Notes: a model not told the origin generated them from the sequence alone. A stretch of 64,000 nt of DNA from Ailurus styani (GCA_002007465.1 LNAC01001938.1:1-64000), one strand, 5' to 3'; shown: positions 11,275 to 24,343, counted from the stretch's first letter. Numbers and translations are program-made.

Positions 11275-13030
11275 TTCTATTTTTTGGAACAGTTTCAGGA
11301 GAATAGGTATTAATTCTTCTTTAAATGTTTGGTAGAATTCCCCTGGGAAGCCGTCTGGCCCTGGGCTCTTGTTCGTTGGGAGATTTTTGATGACTGCTTC
11401 AATCTCTCTTACCGATTATGGGTCTATTAGGTTTTCAATTTCTTCCTGGTTCAGTTTTGGTAGTTTATATGTCTCTAGGAATGCATCCATTTCTTCCAGA
11501 TTGTCAAATTTGCTGGTGTAGAGTTGCTCATAATATGTTCTTATACTTGCGTATATTTCTTTGGTGTTGTTTGTGATCTCTCCTCTTTCATTCATGATTT
11601 TATTAATTTGAGTCCTTTCTCTTTTCTTTTGGATAAGTCTGGCCAGGGGTTTATCAATCTTATTAATTCTTTCAAAGAACCAGCTCCTAGTTTCGTTGAT
11701 TTGTTCCACTGTTCTTTTGGTTTCTATTTCATTGATTTCTGCTCTGATCTTTATTATTTCTCTTCTCCTGTTGGGTGTAGGCTTTCTTTGCTGTTCTTTC
11801 TCTAGCTTTTGTAGGTGTAGAGTTAGGTTGTGTACTTGAGACCTTTCTTGTTTCTTGAGAAAGGCTTGTATTGCTATATACTTTCCTCTCAGGACTGCTT
11901 TTGCTGTGTCCCAAAGATTTTGAACAGTTGTGTTTTCATTTTCATTTGTTTCCATGAATTTTTTAAATCCTTCTTTAATTTCCCATTTGACCCATTCATT
12001 CTTTAGTAGGATGTTCTTTCCAACCTTCCATGTATTTGAGTTCTTTCCAACTTTCCTCTTGTGGTTGAGTTCTAGTTTCAGAGCATTATGGTCTGAAAAT
12101 ATCCAGGGAATGATTCCATCTTTTGGTGCCTATTGAGACCTGATTTGTGACCCAGAATATGGTCTATTCTGGAGAATGTTCCATGTGCACTAGAGAAGAA
12201 TGTGTATTCTGTTGTTTGGGGATGGAATGTTGTGAATGTATCTGTGATGTCAAACTGGTCAGGGTGTCATTTAAAGCCTTTATTTCCTTGTTGATCTTTT
12301 GCTTCGATGATCTGTCCATTTCAGTAAGGGGGGGTGTTAAAGTCCCCTACTAATATTGTATTATTGTCAATGTGTTTCTTTGATTTTGTTATTAATTGGT
12401 TTATATAATTGGCTGCTCCCATGTTAGGGGCATAGATATTTACAATTGTTAGATCTTCTTGTTGGACTGATCCTTTTAGTGTGATATCGTGTCCTTCCTC
12501 ATCTCCTATGATATTCTTTGGCTTAAAATCTAATTTTTCTTTTTTTTCTTTAAAGCTTCTTTTTTTTTAAAGATTTTATTTATTTATTTGACAGAGAGAG
12601 AGAGATTACAAGTAGGCAGAGAGGCAGGCAGAGAGACAGGGAGAGGAGGAAGCAGGCTTCCTGCCGAGCAGAGAGCCCGATGCGGGCCTCGATCCCAGGA
12701 TGCTGAGATCATGACCTGAGCCGAAAGCAGAGGCTTTAACCCACTGAGCCACTCAGGCGCCCAAAATCTAATTTTTCTGATATAAGGATTGCCACTCCAG
12801 CTTTCCTTTGATGTCCATTAGCATGGTAAATTGTTTCCCACCCTCTCACTTTCAATCTGGATGTGTCTTTGGATGTAAAATGAGTTTCTTGTAGACAGCA
12901 TTTCAATGGGTCTTATTTTTTTATCCATTCTGATACCCTGTGTCTTTCAGTTGGGGCATTTATTCCATTTACATTCAGGGTAACTATTGAGAGATATGCA
13001 TTTAGAGCCATTGTATTGCCTGTAAGGTGA
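11275..13030 (-). pseudogene. L1 ORF2 N-terminal (endonuclease to RT linker) remnant
   Basis: Minus-strand L1 coding from the reverse-transcriptase start back through the apurinic endonuclease-like domain. The piece 11416-11955 (minus, about 179 codons) includes IKIRAEINEIETKRTVEQIN and [20 protein letters not shown], the usual ORF2 linker between endonuclease and RT. The endonuclease part is interrupted by the SINE at 12541-12762 and by frameshifts. Confidence 0.85.
12525..12778 (-). mobile_element. Carnivore SINE (SINEC) with perfect 16-bp target duplication
   Basis: The SINE body is at 12541-12762, inserted on the minus strand into L1 ORF2. Features are AAAGATTTTATTTATTTATT, a GA-rich tract, AGGCAGAGAGGCAGGCAGAG, AGGAAGCAGGCTTCCTGCCG and the tRNA-derived head ending GAGCCACTCAGGCGCCC. 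Exact direct repeats AAAATCTAATTTTTCT flank it at 12525-12540 and 12763-12778. This proves L1-type target-primed insertion, later than the host L1. Confidence 0.97.
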
Positions 13031-13165
13031 CTGTTACTGTATATTGTGTCTCTTCCTTTCTGGTCTATATTTCTTTTAGGTTCTCTTTGCTTAGGGCACC
13101 CTTTTCAGTATTTCCCGTAAGGCTGGCTTGGTGTTTGCAAATTCCTTTAGTTTTTGTTTATCCTG

Positions 13166-13274
13166 GAAACCTTTTTTAAATTATTCTTTGCCCCAGGGAT
13201 ACAGGTCTGTGAATCATCAGGCTTACACCTTTCACAGCACTCACCATAGCACAAACCCTCCCCAATGTCCATAA
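13166..13274 (-). mobile_element. Terminal fragment of a younger L1, minus strand
   Basis: About 100 bp: T-rich run, TTGCCCCAGGGATACAGGTC, ATCAGGCTTACACCTTTCAC and ACAAACCCTCCCCAATGTCC. This is the same 3' untranslated end as the copies at 8.6 and 44.6 kb, but it stops abruptly and joins another L1 3' end. Confidence 0.8.
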
Positions 13275-14341
13275 TGCATCTACTCTGTATCATTAGTTTT
13301 TGATGTAGTGTTCAAAGATTCATTAGTTGTATATAATACCCAGTTCTTATCACATCACCTCCTTAATATCCATCACCTGGTTACTTCATCCCCCCCACCC
13401 CCTTCCCCTCTGTAATTCTTAATTTTTTTCCCAGAGTCCATAGTCTCTCATGGTTTATTTCCCTCTCTGATTTCTTCCCACTCTGTTTTCTCTCTTTTTC
13501 CCGATGATCCTCTGCATTATTCCTTATGTTCCACATATGAGTGAAACCATATGATAATTGTCTTTCTCTGCTTGAATTATTTCACTTAGCATAATCCCCT
13601 CCAGTTCCATCCATGTCAACGCAAATTTTGAGTAGTCATCCTTTCTGATGACTGGATAATATTCCATTGTATACATGAACCCCATCTTTATTATCCACAC
13701 ATCCACTGAAGGACATGTCATCACCTTCCACAGTTTGGATATTGTGAATATTGCTGTTATGAACATTGGGGTGCATGTGCCCCTTCTTTTCATTACTTAG
13801 GTATCTTTGAGGTAAATACCCACCAGTGCAATTGCTGGGTCATAGGATATCTCTATTTTTAACATCTTGAAGAATCTCCATATAGTTTTCTGTAGTGACT
13901 ATACCAGCATGCATTCCCACCAACAGTTTAAGAGGGATCCCCTTTCTCTACGACCTTGCCAACATTTTTTGTTTCCTGTCTTGTTAATGTTAGCCATTCT
14001 GATTTGCGTGATGTGGTATTTCCTTGTGATTTTAATTTGAATATCCCTGTTGGAAAGTTGTGTGGAACATTCTTTCATGTGTTTTTTGGCCATTTGTATG
14101 TATTCTTGGGAGAAGTGTCTGTTCATGTCTTCTGTCCATTTATTGACTGGTTTATTACTTTTTTAGGTGTTGAGTTTGAGAAGTTCTTTATAGATCTTGG
14201 ATACCAGACCTTTATTTGTAATGTCATTTGCAACTATCTTCTCCCATTCTTTAGCTTGCCTTTTAGTTTTGTTGACTGTTTCCTTTGCAGTACAGATGTT
14301 TGAGTCCCAATAGTTCATTTTTGCTTTTGTTTTGGTTTGCC
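13275..14341 (-). mobile_element. L1 3' portion, older subfamily, minus strand
   Basis: Begins with the complement of the L1 3' end also seen at 1.38-1.69 kb (ATCATTAGTTTTTGATGTAG), then ORF2 C-terminal sequence in broken minus-strand frames (13524-13793, 13899-14126, 14163-14369). Those encode recognisable ORF2p pieces such as [20 protein letters not shown]. It ends near 14.34 kb, where satellite DNA starts directly. This is the boundary between interspersed-repeat DNA and satellite. Confidence 0.85.
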
Positions 14342-17300
14342 TCTGTGTTCTTGCCTGAGTTGTTGGCATTGTCCAAGTGTGGCAAATACATTTTAACCTC
14401 AGACTTAGGGTTTGGGTCCTTTCACTTCAGGGTTAGGGTGAGTGCACAGGAGGCAGAAGGAGTTTATCGAATGGCAGCATGGATACCTGTCATGAGGGCT
14501 ATGTTAATGACTAATATTAAGGTGAAGCTCCAGTTTCTGGTTTGGCCTCAAGGTGATGCTGATGGTTTTGGTGAGGATTTGATTTTTGATAGAATCCTGC
14601 TTTTCTGCTCAAATCTGGGGATTTCATGAGGCAGTTTCCTTTTTCTCTTTATGTTTGAGTTGTATAACATTTTACAGGTGACCCAAATCTATTGTGCACT
14701 CAGACTTTTTTTTTCAGGACATGTCAGTGCCAAAGCCAGGATGGGGTTAGGCTTCCTGGCTAGGAGATGTTAGTGGCTGATTCAAATGCATTACAGAGAC
14801 CAACCTGGGGGGATTAATTGAGGAATATTTAGGTGAAGCTCCCAGTTCTGGCTTGACTTTAGGGGGATGATGATGCTGCACTGACCTTAGAATGTTGCCT
14901 AGAATCATGCCCTCATGATAGAAGAAGAAGAAGGGTACTGCACATGGCACAGTTTCCTTTTGTGTCCCTGCCTTAATAGTCTGGCAATGAATATGTGTTG
15001 CAATTCATTGTGCCCTCAGGCTTAGAGTTCCACCCTTTCAGCAACAGAAGGCAGGCTAGGATAAAGATGGGTGCCCAGAAGGCAGTTGGGCCTACCTAAG
15101 GGCAGAGAGGAGACCTGCTCTGAAGACTGAGTTGAGAACTGGAATGGGGATGAGGCTCCTGCTTCCAGTTTGGCTTCAGTTGGATGCAATTGGTGTTGGT
15201 GAGGGTTCAATTTCTGATAGAAACCTGCTCTCCTGCACTAAATGGGGATTTCATGTGCAAGGTTTCCTCCTATATTCCTCCTATATTCCAGAAGACTGAG
15301 GGAGTGGGCTAGCATTAGGGTGAAGCTCAGGCTTTGGGTTTGACCTCCGGGAGATGCTCCTTGTTTTCCTGAGGATTACTGTCTTAACTGTAATCATGGT
15401 CTCCAGCAACTATCCGAGGGTTGCAAGTCCCAGGGTTTCCTTCTTTTTTCTTCCCTTGATTAGCCTGGCATTGCCTGGTGTGTAAAATCCATTCTAGCCT
15501 CATAACTGTGCTTTGGGTAAGGGCCACATCCAAGCATCGGAAATGGTTTACAGTCCTGAAGATGATGGGGACCAATTCGGTGGCACTGTAGAGTCTTAAA
15601 CTGAGGGTGGCGTGGAGGGCTAGAATTAAGGTGAGGCTCAGGCTTTGTTTTGGAAACCAGGAGGGGTGCTCTTAATGTTGTTGAGTTTCAGGTTTTGGGC
15701 TAGAATCCTGCTCTCCAGCAACACCGGAGTATTACAAGTGGCATGGTTCTTTCTGTATTCCTAACTGATTAAAGTGGCAACCCTAGAGATCTAGGGTTGG
15801 GCACAGTAAGTTCCACAGCCAGGGCTAGGATAAGGGTTTGGTCTGGGAAATAGTAGGAGTCTATCTGATGGCAGTGGGGAGACCTGCCCTGAGAACTGTG
15901 GTAAGGGTGAGATTTAGGGTGAAGCTCAGTGTTAGGGTTTGGTCTCAGGGCCTTGGCCCATTGTGGCTTTGAGAGTCAGATTTTCACCATGCTATTATCT
16001 CCACCATGGTGATTATCTGTGACATGTCTTGTTTCTGTATTCTTGCAGGATTTGTTCTGCACCAGTCTGTGTCCCATCTCCCATTGTTCCTTAGACTTAC
16101 CATTCGACCCCAGGTAGGACCAGAGTCATGCCTAAGGTTAAAGCAAAAAATTGGGAAATGATAGACACCTACCCAATGCCAGTGCCAAGAGGTGCCCTGA
16201 GGGCTAAGTTGAGGCCTAGGATTAGGGTGAGCATACGGATTCTGATTTGTCCTTAGGGAGATGCTCCTTGTGTTAACTGAGGTTTAGGTTCTGCACTAGA
16301 GTCATGGTCTCCAGCAAATACCAGGGGCAGGGGAGTTGCAAGTCACACCATTTCCTTCTTTGTTCTTCCTTCATTACCAGGCATTGCTCTGGTGTCCAAA
16401 ATTCACTGTAGTCTCACACCAAGGTTTCAGGTGTGCTCAGGGACACATCCATGGTTAAGGTTTGTGTAATAGTCCTGAGGAAGTTAGGGGTCAATTACAT
16501 AGTAGCCCAAAGTCTTACTCCAAAGGCTGAGTGGAGGGCTAGCATTATGGTAAAACTCAGACTTCGGGTTTGGCCTCATGGGAGATGCTCATAGTTTTAC
16601 TGATTTTCAGGTTTGAGGCTAGAATCCTGTTCTGAAATACCCAGAGGTTGCAAGTGGCACTATTTCTGTTTTCCTAACAGATTAGTGTGATCTCTATCAG
16701 ATGATCCAACTTCATGGGCATTCAGAACTAGGGCGGCACAGTAATTTCCACAACCAGGGCTAGCTTTAAGATTATGATCTGGGGTAGGATTCTATCCAAA
16801 TCCATGTGGAGACCTATCCTGAGGTGGGAGTTGAGGGGTACGCATTAGGGTGAAGCTCGGTATTAGGGTTTGGTCTCAGGGCTTAGGTGCATTGTGCATT
16901 CGAGGGTCAAGTTTTCACCAGAAACCTGCTCTTCCCACCACCGTGGTGGTTACATGTCATAGCTTGATTCTGGATTCTTGCCAGATTTGTCCTACACCAG
17001 TTTTAGTTTTGAATCCTGTCGTTAGACCGACTTACCATTCGGGCCCAGGTAGGACCAGAGTCATGACTAAGGTTAGGGTGAAAGTCTTTGAGAGGCTACA
17101 CACCTGTCCAGTGGTGATCTGGATAAGTGTCCTGAGTGCTGAGTTGAAGGCCAGCATTTGGGTGAGTATCTGACTTCCAATTTGGCAAAAGAGAGTTGAT
17201 GCTTCTATTGTTCCTGAGGTTTAGGGTTTAAACTAGAAACAGTCTCCAGCATATTCCCCAGGGTTTGTGAGTTACAAGGTTTCCTTCTTTGTTCTTACAT

Positions 17301-19205
17301 GATTACCTGGCATTGCTCAAATGTCCAAAATGCACTGTAGCCTCACAAGAACTCTTTGAGTTTTACTCAGGGCCACATCTAGGGCTAGAGTTTGGATTAT
17401 AGTCCTGAAGACTTCAGGGGACAATTAGATGGTAGCCCAGAGTTTTACCCCAAAGGCAGAGTGGAGGTCTAGTATTACAGTGAGGCTCAGGAGTCGGGTT
17501 TGGCCTCATGAGAGATGCTCATAGTGTTGCTGAGTTTCAGATTTTTGGCTAGAATCCTGGTCTCCTGAAACACCAGGCATTGCAACTGACACTCTTTCTT
17601 TCCATGTTCCTAACAGGTTAGTCTGACATTAGTGAGTTGAGCCAAATTCATACACACACAGAGCAAGTGTTCTGGCACAGTAATTTCCACAACCAGGGCT
17701 AGGGTTAGGGTTATGATCTAGGAGATGGTAAGAGTCTATCTGATGGCAGTATGAAGACATGTCTTGAGGCTTGATTTGAGGGTGAGCTTTAGTGTGAAGC
17801 TCAGGCTTAGGGTTTAGTCTCTAGTATCAGGAGCATTGTCCAGTCAACATTCAGGTTTTCACCAGATTCATGTTATTCGCCCTACCATGGTGATTATCAG
17901 TGGCACGATTTGCTTCTGTAATCTTGCAGGATTTGTCCTGCACCAGCTTTGTCTCCTGAATCCCATCATTCGGCAGACTTAGCCTTCGGGGTGGGGTAGG
18001 GCCAGAGTCATGTCTAGTAGGTTAGGGTGAGAGTCACAGAAAGGGTAGGCACCTATCTGGTGGAGATCTGGGTAAGCGTCCTGAGCCCTGAGTTGAGGAT
18101 TAGTGTTAGGGTGAGCATCTGGCTTCCGATTTGGCCTCAAAGAGATACTCAGTGTTACTGAGTTTTAAGTTCTAAATTAGAATCATAGTTTCCAGCATAT
18201 TCCCAGGGGTTGTAATTCACAATATTTCCTTCTTTGTTCTTGCCTGATTAGCTTGGTTTGCTCATTTGTGAAAATCCCTTGTAACCGCAAGTAGTGTTTC
18301 ATTCTGGTCAGGGCCATATCCAGGACTAAGATTTCAGTTATAGTCCTGAAGACATAAGGGGCCAATTCAATGGAAGCAGAGAATACTGTCCTGAAGGATG
18401 GGTAGAGGGCTAGAATTAGGGTTAGGCTCAGGCTTTGGGTTTGGCCTCATGGTGATGCTCATAGTTTCACTAAGTTTCAGTATTTGACTACAATCCTCTT
18501 CTCCAGAAACACCAGGGATTTGCAAATGGCATGGTTTCCTTCATTGTTCCTGACTTTTGTCTGGCATCAGTCAAGTGAGCCAAGTCCATTGAGCTCTCAT
18601 ACCTAGGGTTTGGGCACAGTAGTTTCACAGCCAGGGCTAGGGTTATGGTTACTGTCCTGATATGGTAAGAATCTATCTGACGGCAACGTGTAGACTAAGG
18701 TTGGGGCAAAGATCAGACAAGGAGAACTGTGAAGTTAGGAGGTTTTTGCTAGAATCATGCTATGCGCACCACCATGGTTGTTGCCTGTGATATGGTTTGC
18801 TTCTGTATTCTTGGATGATTTGTTCTGCACCAGTCTTATGTCCTAAATCCCTTTACTTCAGGCTACACTTTTGTGTACAGGTGTGGGCAGAGCTTTGCTT
18901 ACGTTCACTTGAGTATCTGGGAGAGAGTAGGGACATATCTGATGGCTGTATGGAGAAGTGCCCTGAGGGCTGAGTTGAAGTTTAGTTTTAGGGTGAACAT
19001 CTGCCTTCCTATTTGTTCAGACAAATACTCTTAGTGTTCCTGAAGTTTAGAGTCTTCACTAGAATCATGGTCTCCCGGACATCCCTTGTGGCTGCACGTT
19101 GAGGATTTCCCTCTTTGTTCTTGCCTAGCATGGTCCAGGTGTGCAAAATCCATTATAGCCTCAAAAGTAAGATTTGGGTCTTGTCACAGCTGCACCCAGG
19201 GCTAG
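14342..19205 (+). repeat. sat310 satellite, forward block
   Basis: A diverged tandem satellite of three alternating monomer types, each about 310 bp. Type C carries TTCCTTCTTTGTTCTTGCCT and CAAAATCCATTGTAGCCTCA-like phrases; type A carries AACCAGGGCTAGGGTTAGGG-like phrases; type B carries TTCTTGCAGGATTTGTCCTG. Equivalent type C points fall near 15421, 16336, 17264, 18210 and 19092, and type A points near 15731, 16648, 17580 and 18520, so the higher-order period is about 0.88-0.95 kb. All frames in it are short. Copies look roughly 15-25 percent diverged by eye. Confidence 0.85.
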
Positions 19206-21147
19206 CGAACCCTAATGTTAAGCCCTCTACTCAGCCCTCAAGATAGTACTCTGTGCTGCTATTGAAAAGGACCCTAAAATATTCAGGACTGTAACCCAAC
19301 CTTAGCCCTTGATATTGCCCTGACCAGACACAATCCCTCCTGCCAATCTCTCCACCCACAACATTAACCCTTGCCCTTGTAGTGGAATTTACTCTAGCCC
19401 AACCTTAATTCAGAGGGTGCAATGGATTTGGCTCATCTGACCCATGCCAAGCTAAATTTCAGGAGCAAAAATGGAAACCATGCAACTTGCAACCATGCCT
19501 GGGTGCACCTACCCTCTCCTGGAATCTCCCACTAACCCTAGGCATGGATCTGGCCCTACCTGAGCCTGAATGCTAAGTAGGAGGAATGAAGTGATTCAGA
19601 CACAGGCTAAAACAGGACAATCCTCCAAGATTACAGAAGCAAGCCATACCATGGGCAACTACCGCGATGGAGTGAATAGCATGATTCTGGTGAAAACCTG
19701 ACCATCAACCCCACAATGTTCCTAGTCTCTGAGACCAAAGCCTAAGCCTGAGCTTCACCCTAAATCTCACCCTTCACTCAGGTCTTAGGGCAGGTCTCCA
19801 GACTACCATCCAACAGACCCAAACACTCCCCAGAATAAAACCCTAACCCTAGCCCTTCCTGTGGAACTTACTGTGCACAAACTCTAGTTCTGAAGGTGCA
19901 AACGATTTGGTATTATTGTCTGATGCCACAATAAAGTCAGGGACACAGAAGTAAAACATGTCAATTGCCAAGCCAGGGTGTTCTGGAGAACAGCATTCTA
20001 GCTGGAGAACAGTATTCTTTAGATCCCTGAAACCCAGAAACACTATGAGCATCCTACTGTGGCGAAACCTGAAGCCTAAGCTTCACGGTTATTCTACCCC
20101 CCGACTCAGCCTTCAGGAAAGGACTGTGCACTACCATCTGACTGGCCCCTAACTTCTTCAGAACTATAATCCAAATCCTAGCCTTGAATGTTGCCCTGAC
20201 CAGACCCAAACCCTACTTGTGAGGATGCAATGGATTTTGCACACACATGCAATGCCAGGCTAATCAGGCAATAACAAAGAAGGAAACCATGTGACTTGCA
20301 AACCCTGGTGCTATTGCTGGAGACTGTGGCTCTAGTGAACACGTTAAACTTCAGAAACACTAGGACCATTTCCCTGAGGCCAGTTCAGAAGCCAGAGATT
20401 CATTGAAATGCAAATCTGCAACTCAACCCTCAGGCCATTTCTCCTCACTGCCAGGGGAATGGTGCCTACCCTCTCCTGGATTCTCACCCTATCCCTAGGC
20501 TTGGATTTTGCCTCACTAGAACCTGAATTCTAAGCCTTGAGGATCGACAGGAGTTGGGACACAGACTGGTGCAGGACAGTTCCTGCAAGAATGCAGAAGC
20601 AAGCCATTCCAGCCTAAACCACCTCTGTGGAGCAAATATCTTGATTCTGGTGAAAACCCGACCCTCAAACCCACAATTGGCCTAGACTCTGAGACCAAAA
20701 ACTTAGACTGATCTTCACACTAAAGTCACCCTCAACTCAGGCCTCATGGCAGGTCTCCACACTGCCATTTGATGGACTCTTACCATCTCCCAGACCATAA
20801 CCCTAATCCCGGCCCTAGCTGTGATACTCAATGTGCACGAACCCTACTCCTGAGAGTGCAATGGATGTGGCTCATCTGACCAATGCCAGACTAATCACTC
20901 AGGAACAAAAGATGAATCTGTGCCACCATCAACACCTAGGAGAACAGGAATCTAGCCAAAAAACCTGAAACTCAGCAACATTATGAGCAGACCACTGAGG
21001 TTGCCCACAGAGTGAGCCTCATGCTAATATTAGCCCTCCACTCAGCCATAAGGTATGACTTCATTGCCATGGAATTTGGATCTTAACATGTTCAGGGCTG
21101 TAATCAAAACCATAACCATAGATGTGGCCCTGACCAGACCCAAACAA
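19206..21147 (-). repeat. sat310 satellite, inverted block
   Basis: The same repeat reads in reverse complement from about 19206 (change after CACCCAGGGCTAG to CCCTAATGTTAAGCCCTCTA) to about 21147. It spans roughly two higher-order units, with phrases such as CCCTGACCAGACCCAAACCC and ACCATCTCCCAGACCATAAC. Forward-oriented DNA resumes at AATGGTCTCCAGCAACATCT. Confidence 0.85.
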
Positions 21148-23411
21148 TGGTCTCCAGCAACATCTCCATGTGCCCTAAATCCCGTCATTCCTCAAACTTA
21201 GCCTTCAGGTTCAGGTAGGGTCAGAGTCATGCCTAGGGTTATGGTGAGAACCATGGAGAGAGGATAGACACTTATCTGATGGCAGTACAGAGAAAAGCCC
21301 TAAGAGCTGAGTTGCAGATCAGCATCACACTGGGCATTTGGATTCCAACTTGGCCTCAGGGAAAGGCTCCTCACTGTCCCTGATGTATAGGTCTTAACTA
21401 AGATCATTGTCTCCAGCAATGTCTCCTGTGGTTCCAGGTCACACGGAATATTTTTATCTTGCTTGATTAGCCTGACATTGCCCATGTGTGCAAAATCCAT
21501 CATGGCCTCACAACCAGTGTTTGGGTCTGGTCAGGACCACATCCAGAGAAAGGGTTTGTGTGGTAATCCTGAAGAAGTTATGAGACCATTCAGGACTGGT
21601 GCAGAATCCTATCCTGAGGGCTGAGTGCAGTGTTAACAGGAAGGCGAGGTTCAGCCTTCAGGATTGGCCTCAGGGAGTATGCTCATAGTGTTGCTGAGTT
21701 TCAGATTTTGGATTAGAATCTTATTCTCTACCCACACCCAGGAGTTGCAAGTCTCATGTTTTTCTTCTGTGTCCCAGACTGATTAGTCTGTCTTCCATCA
21801 GGTGAGCCAAATATATTTTGCCCTCAGAACTAGGGTTCATACATGGATAAGTTCCCCCAGGCATGTCAGGGATACTTTGCCATTAGGGAAATGGTAAGAG
21901 TCTATCCACTGGAATTCTGGAGAGCGCCCTGAAGCCTGCATTGTGGGAGATCTATGGGTTGAAGTTCAAGCTTCGGGTTTGGTCTCAGATACTAAGCCAA
22001 TTATAGGGTGGTCGGTCAGTTTACCCAAATACACATTGTGATTCAGATGCTTAGGATTTTCACTAGAACCAAGTGCTACAGCACCAAACTAGGGGTTACA
22101 AGTGTTGTGACATCAATCTAAGTTTCTTATTGAGGAGTATACTGTTGGTCATGTGAGCCAAAATCATTGTGCCCAGAAAACTAGGGCTCGGGCACCTTTA
22201 GTTCCACAACCAGGTCTAGAATTAACATTCCTTATGGTCTGGGAGATGGCATGAGTCTCTCCAGTGGAGACCTGCTCTGAGGACCAAATTGACTATGAGT
22301 TTTGGGTGAAGCTCTGCATTCATATTCGTCCCAGGGACTGGGTCTATTGTGGGGTCGAGGGTCAGTTTTTCACCAGAATCATTCTACAGACTCAACCTTG
22401 GTGGTGGCCCGTGGCATGACTTGCTTCTGCATTTTGGAGGTTTTGTCCTGAGCCATCTTTGTGTCCCCAGTTCCGTCCATCCTCAGCCTTAGCATCCAGG
22501 CCCAGATAAGGGCTAAGATGAGGGTAGGAATCCAGGTGGTGGTAGGCACTATCCAATGGCGGTGCAGAGAATTACTGCAAAGGCCAAGTTGAGAGCTTGT
22601 GGGAATGAGAGTATCTGGATTACCATTTGGCCTCAAGGAGATGTCCCTAATGTTCTTGAGTTTTAGGTTCTCACAGGAATCATCATCCTCAGCAACACCC
22701 CTGGGGGTTGCAAGTAGCACAGTTTCCTTCTTTGTTCTTGCCTATTTTGCCTGGCATGGACCAGCTGTCCAAACTCCATTGTAGCCTCACAACTAATGTT
22801 CTCTACTGCTGAGGCCCATCTCCAGGGCTAGGGTTTGGGTTATAGTCATGAAGACATAAAAGGCAAATTCAATGACAGTGTAGAGTCCTCTTCTGAGAGC
22901 TGCTTGGAGGCTCAGTGTAACAGAGAGGCTCAGACTTTAGTTTTGACCTCAGGTGAATGCTCAATGTGTTGCTGAGTTTCTGGCTGGGGGCTCGAATCCT
23001 GTTTGTCCAGGAACACCGAGGGATTTCATGTGGTTTGGCTTCCTTCTGTGCTCCTCACTGATTCCTCTGGCATCTGTCTTGGAGCCAAATCCATTACGCC
23101 CTAAGAACTAGGGCTCCATTAGTTCCACAGCCATGGCTAGGGTTGGGTTGCACTGCCACAGGTGGTAGGAGTCTAGGCATTGGCAGTGTGGAAACTTGTC
23201 CTGAGGCCAGAGTTGAGGGGAGCCTTAAGGGGAAGCCAGGGTTTAGGGTTGTATCTCCGCAGCAAGGCCCATTGTTGGGTCCAGAGTCAGCTTTCCCTCA
23301 GAATAATGCTATTTCATCTACCCTTGTAGATGTCTGTAGGTGCTTCTTTGGCCTCTGAGGATTTGCTCTGCACCTTTCTTGTGTCCCACCTCCCTTCGAT
23401 GCTCAGACTTT
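21148..23411 (+). repeat. sat310 satellite, second forward block
   Basis: Forward C/A/B monomers continue with more divergence and small indels. Typical phrases are GGTTTGTGTGGTAATCCTGA, TGTTGCTGAGTTTCAGATTT and GATTTGCTCTGCACCTTTCT. The block ends inside a type B monomer near 23411, where the unrelated 110-bp satellite begins. Confidence 0.8.
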
Positions 23412-24343
23412 GAGCTGGAAGACGCCTTGTACATACACTCCTTTCTCAGACTGATGTGTGGGGCCGTTTTCTTGTGCATTCACACACACTTTTGAAAATG
23501 CTTCTATCTTCTGGAGAGTAGAGGCTGGTTGAAAAATGGTTTCTCCACAGTCTTGTTCCATACAGGTAAGTGGATGGCACCTAGGCTTCCACACACACAA
23601 ACTGATAACATCTCTGTTGCCCAGAAATGAAATGTGAGTTGAAACAGACATGACATCTAAGCAGATTTGGTTCTCCCTTAACAATGAAGTATAGGCTACA
23701 TTCCTTGTGCTTTCACACACATATTTGAAAATTCTCCTGTCCTCAGGAATGATGATGTTGGTTAGAGCATGGTTTCTCTACAGTGTTGTTTCTTAGAGGG
23801 AAGTAGACGGCACTCTCTTAGCTTCCACGCATATATTGGAAAAGGGGTTCGTCTTCATGATACAAGATGTTGGACAAAGGTTCCATGCTACACAAACTGC
23901 TTTCTCAGAGTCACGTATGTGTGCCTCTCCTTGTGCTTTTACACCCAATGTGGAAAGTACACCCATCTTCCTGAAAGACATGAGTGGAAGGAGGCATTCT
24001 CTATAGTGTTGCTTCTCAGAGTCATAGACATGGCACTTTCCTTATGATATCAGACACACTTTTAAAATGCCTCCATTTTTATGACAGAATATGGGAGTTT
24101 AAAGATGGTCTTCATGAACAAATATGTGACTTGAAAGAGGCTATCGACATTGACATTGATATGGCACTTGCCGTCAGCTTTAGTACATACATATGAAACT
24201 GCTTCCCTTCATGAGAAGGCCTTTTGGTCAAAGAGGTTCTTGTCTAGAGTGTGCACTCTTTTTGACAATTACAGGACCCTTTCTCTGTGCTTTCACACAC
24301 AGATTTTGATGATTGCTTCTATCTATATAAATGATGTTAGTGA
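23412..24343 (+). repeat. sat110 satellite, first block
   Basis: First appearance of the second satellite: monomers of about 108-113 bp each containing a core like TTTCTCTACAGTGTTGTTTC, a GTAAGTATATGGCACT-like middle and a CACACTTTTGAAAATGCTTC-like end. Comparison with later blocks shows fixed-order monomer types. It is interrupted by a SINE at 24359. Confidence 0.8.

Larger units (their letters stand above)
8632..13165 (-). mobile_element. L1, minus strand, 5'-truncated, split by a SINE
   Basis: A carnivore L1 read on the minus strand. From its 3' end: a TTA-rich tail (about 8636-8669), 3' untranslated region with GCCCCAGGGGTACAGGTCTG, ORF2 from its stop at about 8915, and inter-ORF sequence plus the last part of ORF1 near 13.03-13.16 kb. 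The 5' untranslated region and most of ORF1 are missing. ORF2 is broken into several frames, so it cannot be autonomous. Single n characters at 9757 and about 10306 mark assembly joins. Close similarity to the copy at 44.6 kb indicates a fairly young subfamily. Confidence 0.93.

Noticed and set aside
14400..17720. An interstitial telomere array
   Set aside because: TTAGGG-like words are isolated and embedded in a longer monomer; there is no run of more than about two units.
14342..23411. CRISPR-like or phage-like direct repeats
   Set aside because: Repeat units are ~310 bp without short spacers, and the whole context (SINEs, L1, microsatellites) is mammalian.
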